56,079 nucleotides of DNA from Pelagibius sp. Lineage in GTDB: Bacteria; Pseudomonadota; Alphaproteobacteria; Kiloniellales; Kiloniellaceae. The notes beneath the pieces are model-generated. The model was given only the letters and a program-made list of their open reading frames with translations, was not told the DNA's origin and ran no database searches. Position numbers and translations under genes: made by a program. Shown piece after piece: positions 8,346 through 23,272 of the stretch (within the stretch, counting starts at the first letter, position 1; every line of letters starts with the position of its first letter). Where the stretch lies: contig NZ_JANQOI010000175.1 of assembly GCF_028289705.1 (NCBI RefSeq), forward strand, positions 1-56,079. The letters run 5' to 3'.

Positions 8346-9311
8346 ATGACGGCAGAGGTATTCATCGACGGCGAAGCCGGCACCACGGGGCTCCAGATCC
8401 GGGCGCGCCTCGAGGCGCGTGCCGACGTGCGCCTGATCCGCCTCGCCGATCATGAGCGCAAGGACCCCGCCGCCCGCGCCCGCGCCCTGAATGCGGCCGA
8501 CCTGGCCATCCTCTGCCTGCCCGATCAGGCGGCGCGGGAGGCTGTCGCCTTGATCGACAACCCCGCCGTCAAGGTGATCGACGCCAGCACCGCCCACCGC
8601 ACCGACCCGGCCTGGACTTACGGCTTTCCGGAGATGGATGCCGCCCAGGCGGCGGCCGTGACGGAAGCCAAGCGCATCAGCAATCCCGGCTGCTATTCGA
8701 CCGGCGCCATCGCCCTGCTGCGCCCACTGGTGGCGGCGGGCCTGGTTCCCGCCGACTTCCCGGTGACGGTCAACGCCGTCTCCGGCTATAGCGGCGGCGG
8801 GCGCAAGCTGATCGAACGCTACGAAGACCCCTCCAACCCGGACCACATCACCGCGGCCCTGCGCAGCTATGCCCTCGGCCTGCAGCACAAGCATCTGCCG
8901 GAGATGCGGGTTCACAGCGGGCTCGATCACACACCGCTCTTCGTGCCCAGCGTCGGCAACTACCGCCAGGGCATGATGGTGCAGGTTCCCCTGCAGCTCT
9001 GGGCCCTGCCGGGCAAACCGGAGCCGGCGCGCCTGCGCGCGACCCTGGCGGAGCACTATGCCGGCCAGGATTTCGTCAGCGTCGCCGCGGCGGAGGACTG
9101 CGCAGGCCTGGAGGATCTGGACCCCGAGGGCCTCAACGGCACCAACACCATGCGCCTTTACGTCTTCGGCAGCCCCGCGGGCGACCAGGCGGTGCTGGCG
9201 GCAGTGCTGGACAACCTCGGCAAGGGCGCCTCCGGCGCGGCGGTCCAGAACATGAACCTCATGCTGGGCCTGGACCCGCAGACCGGCCTCGACCAGCGCC
9301 TCGCGGCGTAG
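8346..9311 (+). CDS. argC: N-acetyl-gamma-glutamyl-phosphate reductase (type 2)
   Basis: The 321-residue product catalyses the NADPH-dependent reduction of N-acetylglutamyl phosphate in arginine synthesis. The N-terminus VFIDGEAGTTGLQIRARL is the nucleotide-binding signature of the shorter, type 2 ArgC found in many proteobacteria. The catalytic cysteine is in ISNPGCYSTGAIALLRPL. The C-terminal MNLMLGLD motif also fits the family. It stands alone on the plus strand and is not in an arginine operon. The ATG follows an AAGCGAGGGTG ribosome binding site. Confidence 0.95.
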   Translation: MTAEVFIDGEAGTTGLQIRARLEARADVRLIRLADHERKDPAARARALNAADLAILCLPDQAAREAVALIDNPAVKVIDASTAHRTDPAWTYGFPEMDAAQAAAVTEAKRISNPGCYSTGAIALLRPLVAAGLVPADFPVTVNAVSGYSGGGRKLIERYEDPSNPDHITAALRSYALGLQHKHLPEMRVHSGLDHTPLFVPSVGNYRQGMMVQVPLQLWALPGKPEPARLRATLAEHYAGQDFVSVAAAEDCAGLEDLDPEGLNGTNTMRLYVFGSPAGDQAVLAAVLDNLGKGASGAAVQNMNLMLGLDPQTGLDQRLAA

Positions 9312-9323
9312 GATTCCGACCGC

Positions 9324-9344
9324 GGCCGGGCAGCCTGCCCGGCC
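9324..9344. terminator. Hairpin between convergent argC and VOC genes
   Basis: Arms GGCCGGGCAG and CTGCCCGGCC are almost contiguous, so about eight pairs with a small loop would form. It lies between the two convergent stops. No U-run follows, so it is a structural candidate only. Confidence 0.4.
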
Positions 9345-9359
9345 ACCGCCGCCCTTCGA

Positions 9360-9752
9360 TCAGTCCTTCTTTTCGTAGGTGATGAAGCTGATCAGCGCGC
9401 CCATAGGGTCCTGCAGGGTAGCAATGCGCCCGACCCCGGGAATGTCGAAGGGCGGGGCCAGTACCCGGGCCCCGGCGTCCGCCGCCTTCTTGGCGCGGTC
9501 ATCCACGTCGTCGACGGTGATGTAGCTGGCCCAGCGTTGCGGCAGGTTGGCCATCTGCGGCGGCCGCTTCAGGATCCCGCCGACCGGCTCGCCCCCGGCC
9601 TTCAGCACGGTGTAAGTCCCGCCTTCGGCCATCTCCATGGCTTCGGTTTCCCAGCCGATGACATCGCTGTAGAAAGACTTGGCCTTCTCGTCGTCGTCGG
9701 TCTGTAGTTCGCACCAACTGAAGGCCCCGTGGGTCTGGAAAACATCACTCAT
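9360..9752 (-). CDS. VOC family (glyoxalase-like) protein
   Basis: The 130-residue product has the two beta-alpha-beta-beta-beta modules of the vicinal oxygen chelate fold: FSWCELQTDDDEKAKSFY at the start and a second module beginning near ASYITVDDVDDRAKKAADAGA. The protein most resembles small VOC proteins often called CFP30-like or glyoxalase-like. The enzyme substrate cannot be read from the sequence. It is transcribed on the minus strand, about 100 bases beyond the GST gene. Confidence 0.88.
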   Translation of the reverse strand: MSDVFQTHGAFSWCELQTDDDEKAKSFYSDVIGWETEAMEMAEGGTYTVLKAGGEPVGGILKRPPQMANLPQRWASYITVDDVDDRAKKAADAGARVLAPPFDIPGVGRIATLQDPMGALISFITYEKKD

Positions 9753-9849
9753 CTTCCCTCTCCTCTCATTGCCCGGCGGCAGGGCCCCATGCCCGCCACG
9801 CGACTTTAACCCGCATTTCTCATCCCCTCCATGGTTCCCCCGGCGGCGT

Positions 9850-10464
9850 TCAGCCCGGCTGGTAGCGGGCCCATACGCCCTGGACCGCCGGGATCTCCAT
9901 CAGCGCCTGGCGCAGGCGTGCGACCGCCGGCCTGTCCTGCACCGGCGGATACCAGTCCGTCAGCATCAGGAGATAGGGATCGAGGGCGGAGACCTGCGCC
10001 CCGGCAAAGAAGGGGCCCGGGCTCAGCGGCTTCTCGAGGAGGGCGAACAGCCGGTCCAGTTCGTCCGCCGCCGCCTGCTTGACGCCTGCGATCCCCGCCT
10101 CCTCGGCGGTGAAGCGCTTGGGATAGTAATAGCGCAGGTCGGCGCCATAGAGGTTCACCGCCATGAAGAACAGCCAGCGGTCGAATTCGGCGCGCGCCAC
10201 GCTGCCGGGCGGCGGCGCCAGGCCGGAGTCGGGATGGCTGTCGGCCAGATGCTGCATCATCGCCGCCGACTCGGTCATGATCCGGCCGCCGGGCAGCACC
10301 AGGACCGGCACCTGGCCCATAGGGTTCAGCCTGCGGAACTCGGCCCCCCAATGCTCCTTGGCGTCCCAATCCACAAGCACCGTTTCGTAGGGCGCCCCGG
10401 CCAGAACCATCGCCACCTCCGGCGCGAAGGCGCCGGTGTTCTCGGCCCAGTAGAGTTTGTACAT
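9850..10464 (-). CDS. Glutathione S-transferase family protein
   Basis: The 204-residue product has a thioredoxin-fold N-terminal domain (MYKLYWAENTGAFAPEVAM, then NPMGQVPVLVLPGG and ESAAMMQHLA, the glutathione-binding segment) and a helical C-terminal domain. A catalytic Ser or Tyr is not obvious. Family members conjugate glutathione to electrophiles or reduce peroxides. It is likely the last gene of a minus-strand run aspartate aminotransferase, amidase, GST, with a 44-base gap to the amidase. Confidence 0.9.
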   Translation of the reverse strand: MYKLYWAENTGAFAPEVAMVLAGAPYETVLVDWDAKEHWGAEFRRLNPMGQVPVLVLPGGRIMTESAAMMQHLADSHPDSGLAPPPGSVARAEFDRWLFFMAVNLYGADLRYYYPKRFTAEEAGIAGVKQAAADELDRLFALLEKPLSPGPFFAGAQVSALDPYLLMLTDWYPPVQDRPAVARLRQALMEIPAVQGVWARYQPG

Positions 10465-10508
10465 CGCCGTTCCTCGTGCGCTCGATCCAAACCGCGCGAA
10501 ACGGCAGC

Positions 10509-11924
10509 TTAGCCCGGGGGCCTCCTGTCAAACCACGGACAAGCTTGTTCGAACTGGGCTGCCAGGGCGAAAAGGCGCGCTTCCTCGCCCACCGCCGCGG
10601 CGATCTGCACGCCGATGGGCAGACCCTGCGCCGACCAGTGCAGCGGCAGGGAGGCCGCCGGCTGACCCGACATGTTGAAGGGCTGGGTGTAGGTAACGTA
10701 AGGCTGGACCGCCCGGTTGAAGCCATCGAAGTCGTCGTGCATCGGATCGATGGTCCCGAGTTTCGGCGGCGGCTGCGCCATGGTCGGGGTCATCAGCACG
10801 TCGTAGTCCTGAAGGAAGGCGTTGAGGCGGTCGCCAATCAGACGCACGTTGTGCTGGGCGCGCAGATAGCGCGGCGCGGGCAGGCGCGCCCCGACCTCGG
10901 CAAAGCGCCAGCTCATGGTCTCCACCTCTTCGCGGCGGGCGGCCTTGGTGCGCAGCGGATTGCCGACCATCAGGGCATCGGCCATGTTCGCCGCGACGAT
11001 GGCAATCATCGACTGGCGCAGCCGCGGATAGTCGATCGGCGGATCGGCTTCCTCGACGACATGCCCCAGCTTTTCCGCCAGCCTGACGGCCTCTTCGATC
11101 GCTGTGCGGCAGTCCTCGTGCAGCGGCACATCGTCCGCCCGCCGCACCGACCAGGCGATGCGCAGCCGGCCGGGGTCCCGCCCCACTGCCTCCAGGAAAG
11201 GGGTTTCCGGCTTGGGCAACGCATAGGGGTGATAGGCCGGCGGACCGCAGATCGCATCGAGCAGCGCCGCCGAATCCCGCACCGAACGGGTCACCGCGTG
11301 AAAGGCGGTGAGCCCCGCCCAGGCATCGCTGGTGAGATTGCGCCCGCGGCTCGGCTTCAGCCCGAAGAGCCCGCAGCAGGAGGCGGGAATGCGGATCGAG
11401 CCGCCACCGTCGGAGGCATGGGCCAAAGGCACCATGCCCGCCGCCACCGCCGCCGCGGCGCCGCCGCTGGACCCGCCCGGCGAATGCTCCGGATTCCAGG
11501 GATTGCGGGTGGCGCCGTGCTCGCGGGTTTCGGTGACGACATTGAGGCCGAACTCGGAGGTGGTGGTCTTGCCGGCAACGACCAGGCCGGCGGCGTCCCA
11601 GCGCGCCGCCATGGCGTCGTCGAAGGGGGCGCGGTAGTCGGCGAGCCAGCGGCTGCCGTTGCCGCAGGGAAGGCCGCGGCGAAAGGTATAGAGGTCCTTC
11701 AGGAGGAACGGCAGGCCGGCGAAAGGCCCGCTCGGAGTCCGCACCGCCAAGACCGATTTCGCGTGGTCATAGAGCTTGTGGACCACCGCGTTGACCCGGG
11801 GATTGCGCGCCTCGATACGCGCGATCACCGCCTCCAACAGCTCCGGGGCGGTAATCTCGCCACTGCGGATCAGCGCCGCCAGGCCCAGCCCGTCGTGACT
11901 GTCCAGCAGCCCGTCGAGGGACAT
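10509..11924 (-). CDS. Amidase signature family hydrolase
   Basis: The 471-residue product carries the Ser-Ser-Lys amidase signature: the lysine in [10 protein letters not shown], the glycine-rich [15 protein letters not shown] with the first serine, and the nucleophile region [21 protein letters not shown]. The long frame continues upstream over the aminotransferase gene, but the ATG at 11924 gives a normal N-terminus ([19 protein letters not shown]). The family hydrolyses amide bonds, and GatA is the best-known relative. GatB and GatC are absent here and the sequence looks like a stand-alone amidase. The substrate is unknown. Confidence 0.9.
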   Translation of the reverse strand: MSLDGLLDSHDGLGLAALIRSGEITAPELLEAVIARIEARNPRVNAVVHKLYDHAKSVLAVRTPSGPFAGLPFLLKDLYTFRRGLPCGNGSRWLADYRAPFDDAMAARWDAAGLVVAGKTTTSEFGLNVVTETREHGATRNPWNPEHSPGGSSGGAAAAVAAGMVPLAHASDGGGSIRIPASCCGLFGLKPSRGRNLTSDAWAGLTAFHAVTRSVRDSAALLDAICGPPAYHPYALPKPETPFLEAVGRDPGRLRIAWSVRRADDVPLHEDCRTAIEEAVRLAEKLGHVVEEADPPIDYPRLRQSMIAIVAANMADALMVGNPLRTKAARREEVETMSWRFAEVGARLPAPRYLRAQHNVRLIGDRLNAFLQDYDVLMTPTMAQPPPKLGTIDPMHDDFDGFNRAVQPYVTYTQPFNMSGQPAASLPLHWSAQGLPIGVQIAAAVGEEARLFALAAQFEQACPWFDRRPPG

Positions 11925-11962
11925 CGCGGCGCGGTCCGGCCCGGTCTGACCCCCGGGGCCGT

Positions 11963-15807
<3,845 letters not shown>

Positions 15808-15815
<8 letters not shown>

Positions 15816-16464
15816 CGTCGCGGTCCAGAACCGGGTCCTGCTCGGCCTCGCCCTGCTGCTACTGGCCCTCGGCCTCTGGCAGCTCGGCGGGGCCGGGTGG
15901 ATCAAGGCCAAGGCCTGGCTGGCCCAGCGCCTGCTCGACCAGGCCTGGGCCACGACACTCGCCGGCGACGCGCCGGTGCGGCCCTGGCCTTGGGCCGACA
16001 CCTGGCCGGTCGCCCGCCTGGAGGTCGCGGATCTGGGCATCGACCTCTTCGTGCTTTCCGGCACCAGCGCCCGCAACCTGGCCTTCGGCCCCACAGCGCT
16101 GGAGGACACCGCCGCCCTGGACCACAGCATCGTTTCCGGCCACCGCGATACCCACTTCGCATTCCTGCGCCATCTCGAGGCGGGCAAACGCTTTCGCCTG
16201 CAGGACCGAAAGGGCGCCTGGCAGGACTACGTGGTCCGCGGCCACAGCATTCTGGACGTGCGCCAGGAGATCCGGGTGCGGCCCGGCAACGGCCGGACGC
16301 TTCTGACACTGGTCACCTGCTATCCCTTCGACGCCGTCGATCCCGGCGGGCCGCTGCGCTATGCGGTGACCGCCGAGGCGGTCGAAGGAGACGGTCTGTC
16401 GATTGGGGGGAACACCTTGGGGGGAGAGAGTTCCGGGCAAGCACGCCCGGAAGAACAAAGCTAG
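15808..16464 (+). CDS. Class GN sortase
   Basis: The product is about 218 residues and reads as a membrane-anchored transpeptidase. It has an N-terminal hydrophobic segment (LLGLALLLLALGLWQL), the catalytic histidine in SIVSGHRDTHF, the cysteine in the classic TLVTCYPF motif and the arginine in GGPLRYAVTAE. The most upstream start is TTG at 15808, overlapping the preceding stop, so translational coupling is likely. It matches the Gram-negative sortases always found beside one vWA-type target. The C-terminal tail (GNTLGGESSGQARPEEQS) is low in complexity. Confidence 0.92.
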
Positions 16465-16482
16465 GAAAGGCACCCCCAGACC

Positions 16483-16635
16483 ATGCTCTTCGATCCGACG
16501 CTGCTGACGCAGCACCGGCCCGGCCCCCTCGGCCGGGGCAGCCGCCTGCGCCGCTGGCTGGCCAGGCTGGCATTTCTCGCCGTGCTGGCCGCCGGTTTCG
16601 GCGCCGCCCTCGTCCTCTTCGCCCCACTTCTCTAG
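16483..16635 (+). CDS. Small single-pass membrane protein in the sortase cluster
   Basis: A 50-codon frame begins ATG CTC TTC GAT, 18 bases after the sortase stop, with AGGAAAGG at 16463-16470 as ribosome binding site. The product has a basic stretch (RGSRLRRWLARL) followed by one hydrophobic helix (AFLAVLAAGFGAALVLFAPLL) to the C-terminus. No family is recognised. Position and spacing suggest the third gene of the sortase operon, but being so short it needs comparative support. Confidence 0.5.
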   Translation: MLFDPTLLTQHRPGPLGRGSRLRRWLARLAFLAVLAAGFGAALVLFAPLL

Positions 16636-16847
16636 AGACCGGAAAGTTCCATGAGATCCAATCCAGCCTGGCCGTTCCCACTGGCGGCACGATCGGAAAG
16701 GCCCGCGCAGGTGGCCTCCAATCCCGCGCCTGCCGCCGCCGGCGCCGACGCAGAGGACCAATCGCTGTCCCTGCGCCGCGCTTTCCGCACCCCGCCTCCC
16801 CTGATGGGGTCGCCCTCACTGGGAAGCGGTTGGAAGAAGACGCGCGA

Positions 16848-17570
16848 TCAGTCGTAGCGGAGGCTGGGGAACCAGTCGCCGCGGCCTTCGGGCAAAAGAT
16901 CCAGGAGATGCCAGACCGGCGACATCAGGTCGATGCCGCGGGAGAGGTCCGCGCCGATGGGAGCCGACGCGGTGTAGAAGTGGCAGATGCGGCCGTCGTC
17001 GCCCTTGCGGAACACCGAGACCCCGGGCCACTGGCCGAAATCGTCCTCCATCCCGAAGTCTGCATTGAAGCGCGACCCGTGGCTGGAGAGCAGGCGGATC
17101 CGGGTCCAGCCGCGTTCGGCGGCGAAGCGGCGCAGCTTGGCGATCTCCGCCTTGGCGACCAAGACGAAGCTCGCCCGCTGGCCCACGTGCGCGGCCACGG
17201 CGTCGTAGCCGTCGGCCCACATGGTGCACATCGGGCAGGGCCGCTCCGCTTCGGCGCCAAACATGAAGTGGATCAGGATCAGGCTGTCCTGGCCCGGCGC
17301 GAAGAGGTCGCTGAGCCTGGTCTCGACCATCTCGGCCGGGTCGTTGCGCGCGAGATCGGCGGGACCTTCCTTGAACACATAGTCGGTCTCAACGACCGTA
17401 TCCAAGGGCAGACGGCGGCGCAGCGCGGCCACCCTCTCCCGTTGCTCCTTGAGGGCGATTTCCGCGGCCAGCAGCTCCTCGCGCAGCCGGCGCTGTTCGT
17501 CGCTGGCCGTGGCCAGGAGGATCGGCGAACGGGCGGCCACCCGGGCCAGGGCTTCCTGCATGTCGGACAT
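16848..17570 (-). CDS. DUF899 family thioredoxin-like protein
   Basis: The 240-residue product has the signature HFMFGAEAERPCPMCTMWADGYD with a CxxC pair in a thioredoxin-like fold, and the C-terminal GRICHFYTASAPIG and WHLLDLLPEGRG segments of DUF899. The function is not established. In many proteobacteria and actinobacteria these proteins are encoded with ArsR regulators and SRPBCC proteins, as is seen just upstream here. The 78-bp repeat at 17596 lies between it and those genes, so it may be transcribed separately. Confidence 0.88.
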   Translation of the reverse strand: MSDMQEALARVAARSPILLATASDEQRRLREELLAAEIALKEQRERVAALRRRLPLDTVVETDYVFKEGPADLARNDPAEMVETRLSDLFAPGQDSLILIHFMFGAEAERPCPMCTMWADGYDAVAAHVGQRASFVLVAKAEIAKLRRFAAERGWTRIRLLSSHGSRFNADFGMEDDFGQWPGVSVFRKGDDGRICHFYTASAPIGADLSRGIDLMSPVWHLLDLLPEGRGDWFPSLRYD

Positions 17571-17595
17571 GGTAAGCCTCCTTCATTGAGGTTGC

Positions 17596-17673
17596 GGCGC
17601 CGGCCCGCTCCCCCTCCCGGCCACCCAGCAGCATTATCCTAGCGGGTGGCCGGGAGGGGAGCGGGCTGGAACC
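17596..17673 (-). repeat. 78-bp palindromic repeat, copy 1
   Basis: It begins GGCGCCGGCCCGCTCCCCC and ends GGGAGCGGGCTGGAACC, with arms that pair through the CCGGCCACCC / GGGTGGCCGG core around a variable loop of about 16 bases. It has the same length as the copies at 29422, 34901 and 53837. This copy reads in the reverse orientation relative to 29422. It sits between the DUF899 gene and the SRPBCC gene. Confidence 0.85.
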
Positions 17674-17697
17674 GAGAACGAGCGAGGCGAAACCGAG

Positions 17698-18135
17698 TCA
17701 GCCTTCCACGAAGGGACCGAGCTTCTCCAGGCAGGCGGTCCAGCCGCCGTTGTGCAGGGCCGCCATGGCGTCGTCGGCAAAGCCCTCGTGGGTCACGGTC
17801 AACTCGGAGCCCTCGCCCGCAGGTTCGATCTCGACGGTCACCAGGGTGTCCTTGCCATCGGTGGCCGAGGAGGACCAGGTGAAGACCAGCCGGCGCGGCC
17901 GCTCGATCTCCCGGTAGACGCAGAGGTGCTCGTGCTTGTCCTCGCCCTGCATGGTGAAGTGGAAGCGGCCGCCGACCTTCAGCTCGACCTCGATGGCCGC
18001 CATGACCATGGTGCCGGGCACCAGCCACTGGCGCACCTGCTCCGGGTCGGTCCAGGCGTCGAAGACCCGCTCCGGGCTGGCCGCCAACTGGCGGGTCAGG
18101 CGCACCGTCGGCCGGCTCAAGGCTGTGTCGCTCAT
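17698..18135 (-). CDS. SRPBCC (AHSA1-like) protein, distal copy
   Basis: The 145-residue product is a START/Bet v1-fold protein of the AHSA1 subgroup. Typical segments are VRLTRQLAASPERVFDAWTDPEQVRQW at the start, GGRFHFTMQGEDKHEH in the middle and LTVTHEGFADDAMAALHNGGWTACLEKL at the end. These proteins form a hydrophobic cavity whose ligand is usually unknown. It is a paralogue of the gene just upstream on the same strand, 42 bases away, and part of the ArsR-led unit. Confidence 0.9.
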   Translation of the reverse strand: MSDTALSRPTVRLTRQLAASPERVFDAWTDPEQVRQWLVPGTMVMAAIEVELKVGGRFHFTMQGEDKHEHLCVYREIERPRRLVFTWSSSATDGKDTLVTVEIEPAGEGSELTVTHEGFADDAMAALHNGGWTACLEKLGPFVEG

Positions 18136-18177
18136 CGTTCGTCTCCTTTTCTCATGGGCTGACCCGCCGGGCGGCGT

Positions 18178-18663
18178 TCAGGCATCCAACGCCAGCGCCA
18201 GCTTGTCGAAGGCGCTGTTCCAGCCGCTCTGGTAGTTGGCGGAGGTCTCGGCGTCGGGGAAGCGCTCGTGGATCAGGGTCATGCGGGCACCCTGCCTGCC
18301 GCTTTCGGTCTCTGCCGCTTCGATGCCGATGGTCAGGCGGCTCTCGACGCCTTTCAGGCCGCCACCGGCCCAGGACATGACCAGCCGCTGCGGCGGCTCG
18401 ATGACCTCGAAGACGCCGTGATGTTCGTGATCGTCTTCGCCGCGCATCACGATGCTGTAGGCGCCACCGACCCTCAGGTCCAACTCCACCTTGGCCACTT
18501 TCAGATCGTAGGGGCAGAGCCACTGGCTCAGTTGGTCCGGCTTGGTCCAGGCGTCGAAGACCGCCTGGGGGCAGGCCTCGTAAAGGCGGGTGATGCGCAC
18601 GGTGGGTGCGGTCCCGAAGGCGGCCGCCGGGGCCACGCTGTCGCTCGCTAAGGCTTCGCTCAT
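18178..18663 (-). CDS. SRPBCC (AHSA1-like) protein, proximal copy
   Basis: The 161-residue product has the same fold as its neighbour: VRITRLYEACPQAVFDAWTKPDQLSQWL, GGAYSIVMRGEDDHEH and a C-terminal helix ending NSAFDKLALALDA. Its start codon overlaps the stop of the ArsR gene by four bases (ATGA), so translation is probably coupled. The pair probably arose by duplication. In related clusters the SRPBCC protein is regulated by the linked ArsR protein. Confidence 0.9.
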   Translation of the reverse strand: MSEALASDSVAPAAAFGTAPTVRITRLYEACPQAVFDAWTKPDQLSQWLCPYDLKVAKVELDLRVGGAYSIVMRGEDDHEHHGVFEVIEPPQRLVMSWAGGGLKGVESRLTIGIEAAETESGRQGARMTLIHERFPDAETSANYQSGWNSAFDKLALALDA

Positions 18664-19028
18664 GGTCGTTTGTCCTTTTTCTCGGGGGAATCGGTCTTGG
18701 GTTTCTGCTTCTCGAGGAAGGCCTCCAGGGCATCCAGCCGGGCCTCCCAGAACCTGCGGGTCTCTTCCATCCAGCGGGCCGCCTCCAGAATCGGCGCACC
18801 TTCGAAGGAGAGCTGATGGACCCGGCCCTGCACGTCGCGCCGCACCAGCCCCGCCCGCTCCAGCACGGAGACGTGCTTGGAGACGGCGTTCAGGGACATG
18901 TCGAAGGGCGCAGCGATCTCCGTCACCCGCGCCTCCCCGGTCATCAGACGGGCCAGAATGGCCCGCCGCGTCGGGTCGGCGAGGGCGGAAAAGGTGCGGT
19001 CCAGGGCATCTTCTGAATATTCAACCAT
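18660..19028 (-). CDS. ArsR/SmtB family transcriptional regulator
   Basis: The 122-residue product is a winged-helix regulator: ALADPTRRAILARLMTGEARVTEIAAPFDMSLNAVSKHVSVLERAGLV covers the DNA-binding domain. It lacks the cysteine pairs of metal-sensing ArsR proteins and matches the subgroup linked to SRPBCC/AHSA1 genes. The ATG at 19028 is preferred because the frame upstream has no family similarity. It has no clear ribosome binding site; the promoter placement suggests a leaderless message. A perfect palindrome overlaps the start codon, which points to autoregulation. Confidence 0.9.
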   Translation of the reverse strand: MVEYSEDALDRTFSALADPTRRAILARLMTGEARVTEIAAPFDMSLNAVSKHVSVLERAGLVRRDVQGRVHQLSFEGAPILEAARWMEETRRFWEARLDALEAFLEKQKPKTDSPEKKDKRP

Positions 19029-19040
19029 CTGGTTGAATAT
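19017..19040. promoter_or_regulatory. Candidate ArsR operator overlapping the start codon
   Basis: Perfect 10-base arms ATATTCAACC (19017-19026) and GGTTGAATAT (19031-19040) are separated by four bases. The site covers the -10, the predicted transcription start and the ATG of the ArsR gene. Bound regulator would block RNA polymerase. Confidence 0.65.
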
Positions 19041-19064
19041 ATGGGTTTGGGGCTTGCCGGTCAA
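19036..19064 (-). promoter_or_regulatory. Promoter of the ArsR-SRPBCC unit (leaderless type)
   Basis: On the minus strand a -35 of TTGACC (19059-19064) and a -10 of TATATT (19036-19041) are spaced by exactly 17 bases. Only seven bases (CAACCAG) separate the -10 from the ATG, so transcription would begin at or next to the start codon. Confidence 0.65.
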
Positions 19065-19255
19065 GAGCGCGGCTTCGCCTTCCTGCCAAGCTCCCGACTC
19101 TGCTGACAGAAAGCTGGCAGGAGGCCCCGCGCTCTGCCCTGGCTGCCCGGCACGCGAGGAGTCATAGTGGGCGGCAGCGGACCAGATCCGGCAGAGCGCC
19201 CGAGGCCGCAACGTCAGCAATGTCAGCAACGTCAACACTGGGGAGGAGCATGCGA

Positions 19256-19897
19256 ATGCTGGGACGGATCGGCTTTCTCGGTCTCGCCTGCGCCCTCGTG
19301 CTGGCGGCCTGCGAGCCGAGCCGGCAGACGGCCCGTCCCACGCAGGACCAGCAGATCAGGGAGATCACCGGGGTCGGTGAGAGCCTGCGCTTTCCCCGGC
19401 GGGTCGGGATTTTCCTCCGCGGGCCGGTTTTCGCCTATGCGGAGGGACTGCAGGATGTCTCCATCGGCTACAACTCGACAGAGGGCGACGACCCCGCCGT
19501 GTCGACGATCTACATCTACCCGGTTTACGACCGCGTGGGCGACGCCGAGACCACCTTCAACTGGGAATTCGACACCACCAAGGCACAGATCGCGCGCTAT
19601 CCCGACGGAAGCTGGGAGGTGCGGCGCGAGGCCGTCGACACCCTGCAGCCCGAAGGGCCGATCGAGGGGCTCTCGGCCACTTACCGCTTTCGCACCAGCT
19701 TTATGGGCGAGATCCGCGAGGTCTTTTCGGAACTGCACCTCTTCATGCTGGGCGACCGCTTCGTCAAGTTCCGGCACACCTACCCGGTGGAGCTGGAAGA
19801 CTTTATCCGGCCCCACCTTGATGATTTGATGGCCAGCCTTAGGTGGGCGGATGTTGACGAGCGAGAGATGGCCATCAGCCTCGGCCAGGAACTTTAG
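19256..19897 (+). CDS. Putative lipoprotein of unknown function
   Basis: The 213-residue product starts [19 protein letters not shown], a lipoprotein signal with the lipobox LAAC and lipidated Cys19. GGGAGGA at 19241-19247 is 8 bases from this ATG but only 2 from an ATG six bases earlier, so this start is chosen. The mature part is not recognised. It contains many beta-strand-like segments ([46 protein letters not shown]) and ends in a helix ([10 protein letters not shown]). It precedes uvrB by 56 bases on the same strand; a functional link is not implied. Confidence 0.8.
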   Translation: MLGRIGFLGLACALVLAACEPSRQTARPTQDQQIREITGVGESLRFPRRVGIFLRGPVFAYAEGLQDVSIGYNSTEGDDPAVSTIYIYPVYDRVGDAETTFNWEFDTTKAQIARYPDGSWEVRREAVDTLQPEGPIEGLSATYRFRTSFMGEIREVFSELHLFMLGDRFVKFRHTYPVELEDFIRPHLDDLMASLRWADVDEREMAISLGQEL

Positions 19898-19953
19898 CCA
19901 GGAGCCCGCGCAACCGAGGGCCCGCCGAAACCAGCAAACGAGATGAACCGCCG

Positions 19954-22128
<2,175 letters not shown>

Positions 22129-22150
22129 AGCTCTCGGCCCGGCAACCCTC

Positions 22151-22669
22151 ATGAGTACAGGCACGACCTTCGAAGCGCGTATCGCCCGGGCCTTTGCCAT
22201 GGACGACGAGACCTGGGCGCGCCATGCCAACCCTTGGAGCGTCTATACCCGCTTCACCGCGCTGCCCCTGCTGCTGCTGGCACTCTGGTCCCATGCCTGG
22301 TTCGGCTGGGGCGCGCTCGTGCCGATCATGCTGGCTTGCGCCTGGATCTGGTTCAACCCGCGGATCTTCGCGCGGCCGCGCAGCACCGACTCCTGGGCCG
22401 CCCGCGCCACTTTCGGCGAGCGCCTCTGGCTGGACCGCAAACGCCGGGTGGTGCCACGGCGCCACCGCGGCCTGCCGGTCCTGCTGGGCGGCCTCGCCGG
22501 CCTCGGCTTCGTCATCGCGATCTGGGCTGCGCTGGCCAATGCCCTCTGGCCGACGCTGTTCGGCCTGCTGCTCTCCGCCGCCGCCAAACTCTGGTTCTGC
22601 GACCGCATGGTCTGGCTCTACGAGGACATGGCCGCGCAGGACCCCAGGCTGAAGGACTGGGTCCGGTGA
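22151..22669 (+). CDS. DUF6653 family membrane protein
   Basis: The 172-residue product opens with a short amphipathic region and the motif [14 protein letters not shown], which I recall as characteristic of DUF6653. Hydrophobic pairs follow near residues 38-70 and 113-145, with a conserved-looking [23 protein letters not shown] segment between them. The function is unknown. The ATG at 22151 is 22 bases past the uvrB stop, and the stop overlaps the GTG of the next gene, so it is part of a tight plus-strand run. Confidence 0.7.
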   Translation: MSTGTTFEARIARAFAMDDETWARHANPWSVYTRFTALPLLLLALWSHAWFGWGALVPIMLACAWIWFNPRIFARPRSTDSWAARATFGERLWLDRKRRVVPRRHRGLPVLLGGLAGLGFVIAIWAALANALWPTLFGLLLSAAAKLWFCDRMVWLYEDMAAQDPRLKDWVR

Positions 22670-23157
22670 GCGAAGCCCTTGAACCCGCCGGCGCCGGGAC
22701 CATCCCAGGGACCATCTATGTCGACGCTGACGCCTGCCCGGTGAAGCCGGAGATCTACAAGGTCGCCGAGCGCCACGGCTGGACGGTGCAGGTGGTGGCC
22801 AACGACATCATCGCCCTGCCGGTGCATCCGCTGATCCGGCGGGTGGTGGTGGACGGCGGCTTCGATGCCGCCGACGACTGGATTGCCGAGCGCGCCGGGC
22901 CTGGCGACATCGTAATCACCGCCGACGTGCCGCTGGCCAGCCGCTGCGTGACGGCCGGCGCCGAGGTGCTGGCGCACAACGGCAAGGGCTTCTCCGACCG
23001 CTCCATCGGCATGGCGCTGGCGACCCGCAACCTGATGGCCGAGCTGCGCGAGGCGGGCCAAGTGACCGGCGGGCCCAGGCCCTTCTCCCAGCGCGACCGC
23101 TCGGCCTTTCTCTCCGCCCTGCACGAGACCATCGTTCGGTTGACCCGGGCCGGCTGA
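22666..23157 (+). CDS. YaiI/YqxD family protein (DUF188)
   Basis: The 163-residue product has the DUF188 hallmarks [34 protein letters not shown] and [19 protein letters not shown]. The fold is PIN-like with conserved aspartates, suggesting a nuclease-like site, though activity is not established. The GTG start at 22666 overlaps the preceding TGA (GTGA), which suggests translational coupling. Confidence 0.92.
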   Translation: MSEALEPAGAGTIPGTIYVDADACPVKPEIYKVAERHGWTVQVVANDIIALPVHPLIRRVVVDGGFDAADDWIAERAGPGDIVITADVPLASRCVTAGAEVLAHNGKGFSDRSIGMALATRNLMAELREAGQVTGGPRPFSQRDRSAFLSALHETIVRLTRAG

Positions 23158-23272
23158 GCCCCGAAACCCGCATATCCGCGATCACAGTTGCGCGACTGGC
23201 CCCCGCTCCGGGCCTTGCAGGCTGCCGCAAGGCAACTCACATAGCTGGGGAACGAAGCAGGAGCATCCGGAC

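Noticed and set aside
16651-16857. A 68-codon plus-strand frame after the small sortase-cluster protein
   Set aside because: Its composition is low-complexity and Pro/Ala/Ser-rich, it runs into the end of the DUF899 gene on the other strand, and no family or membrane feature is visible.
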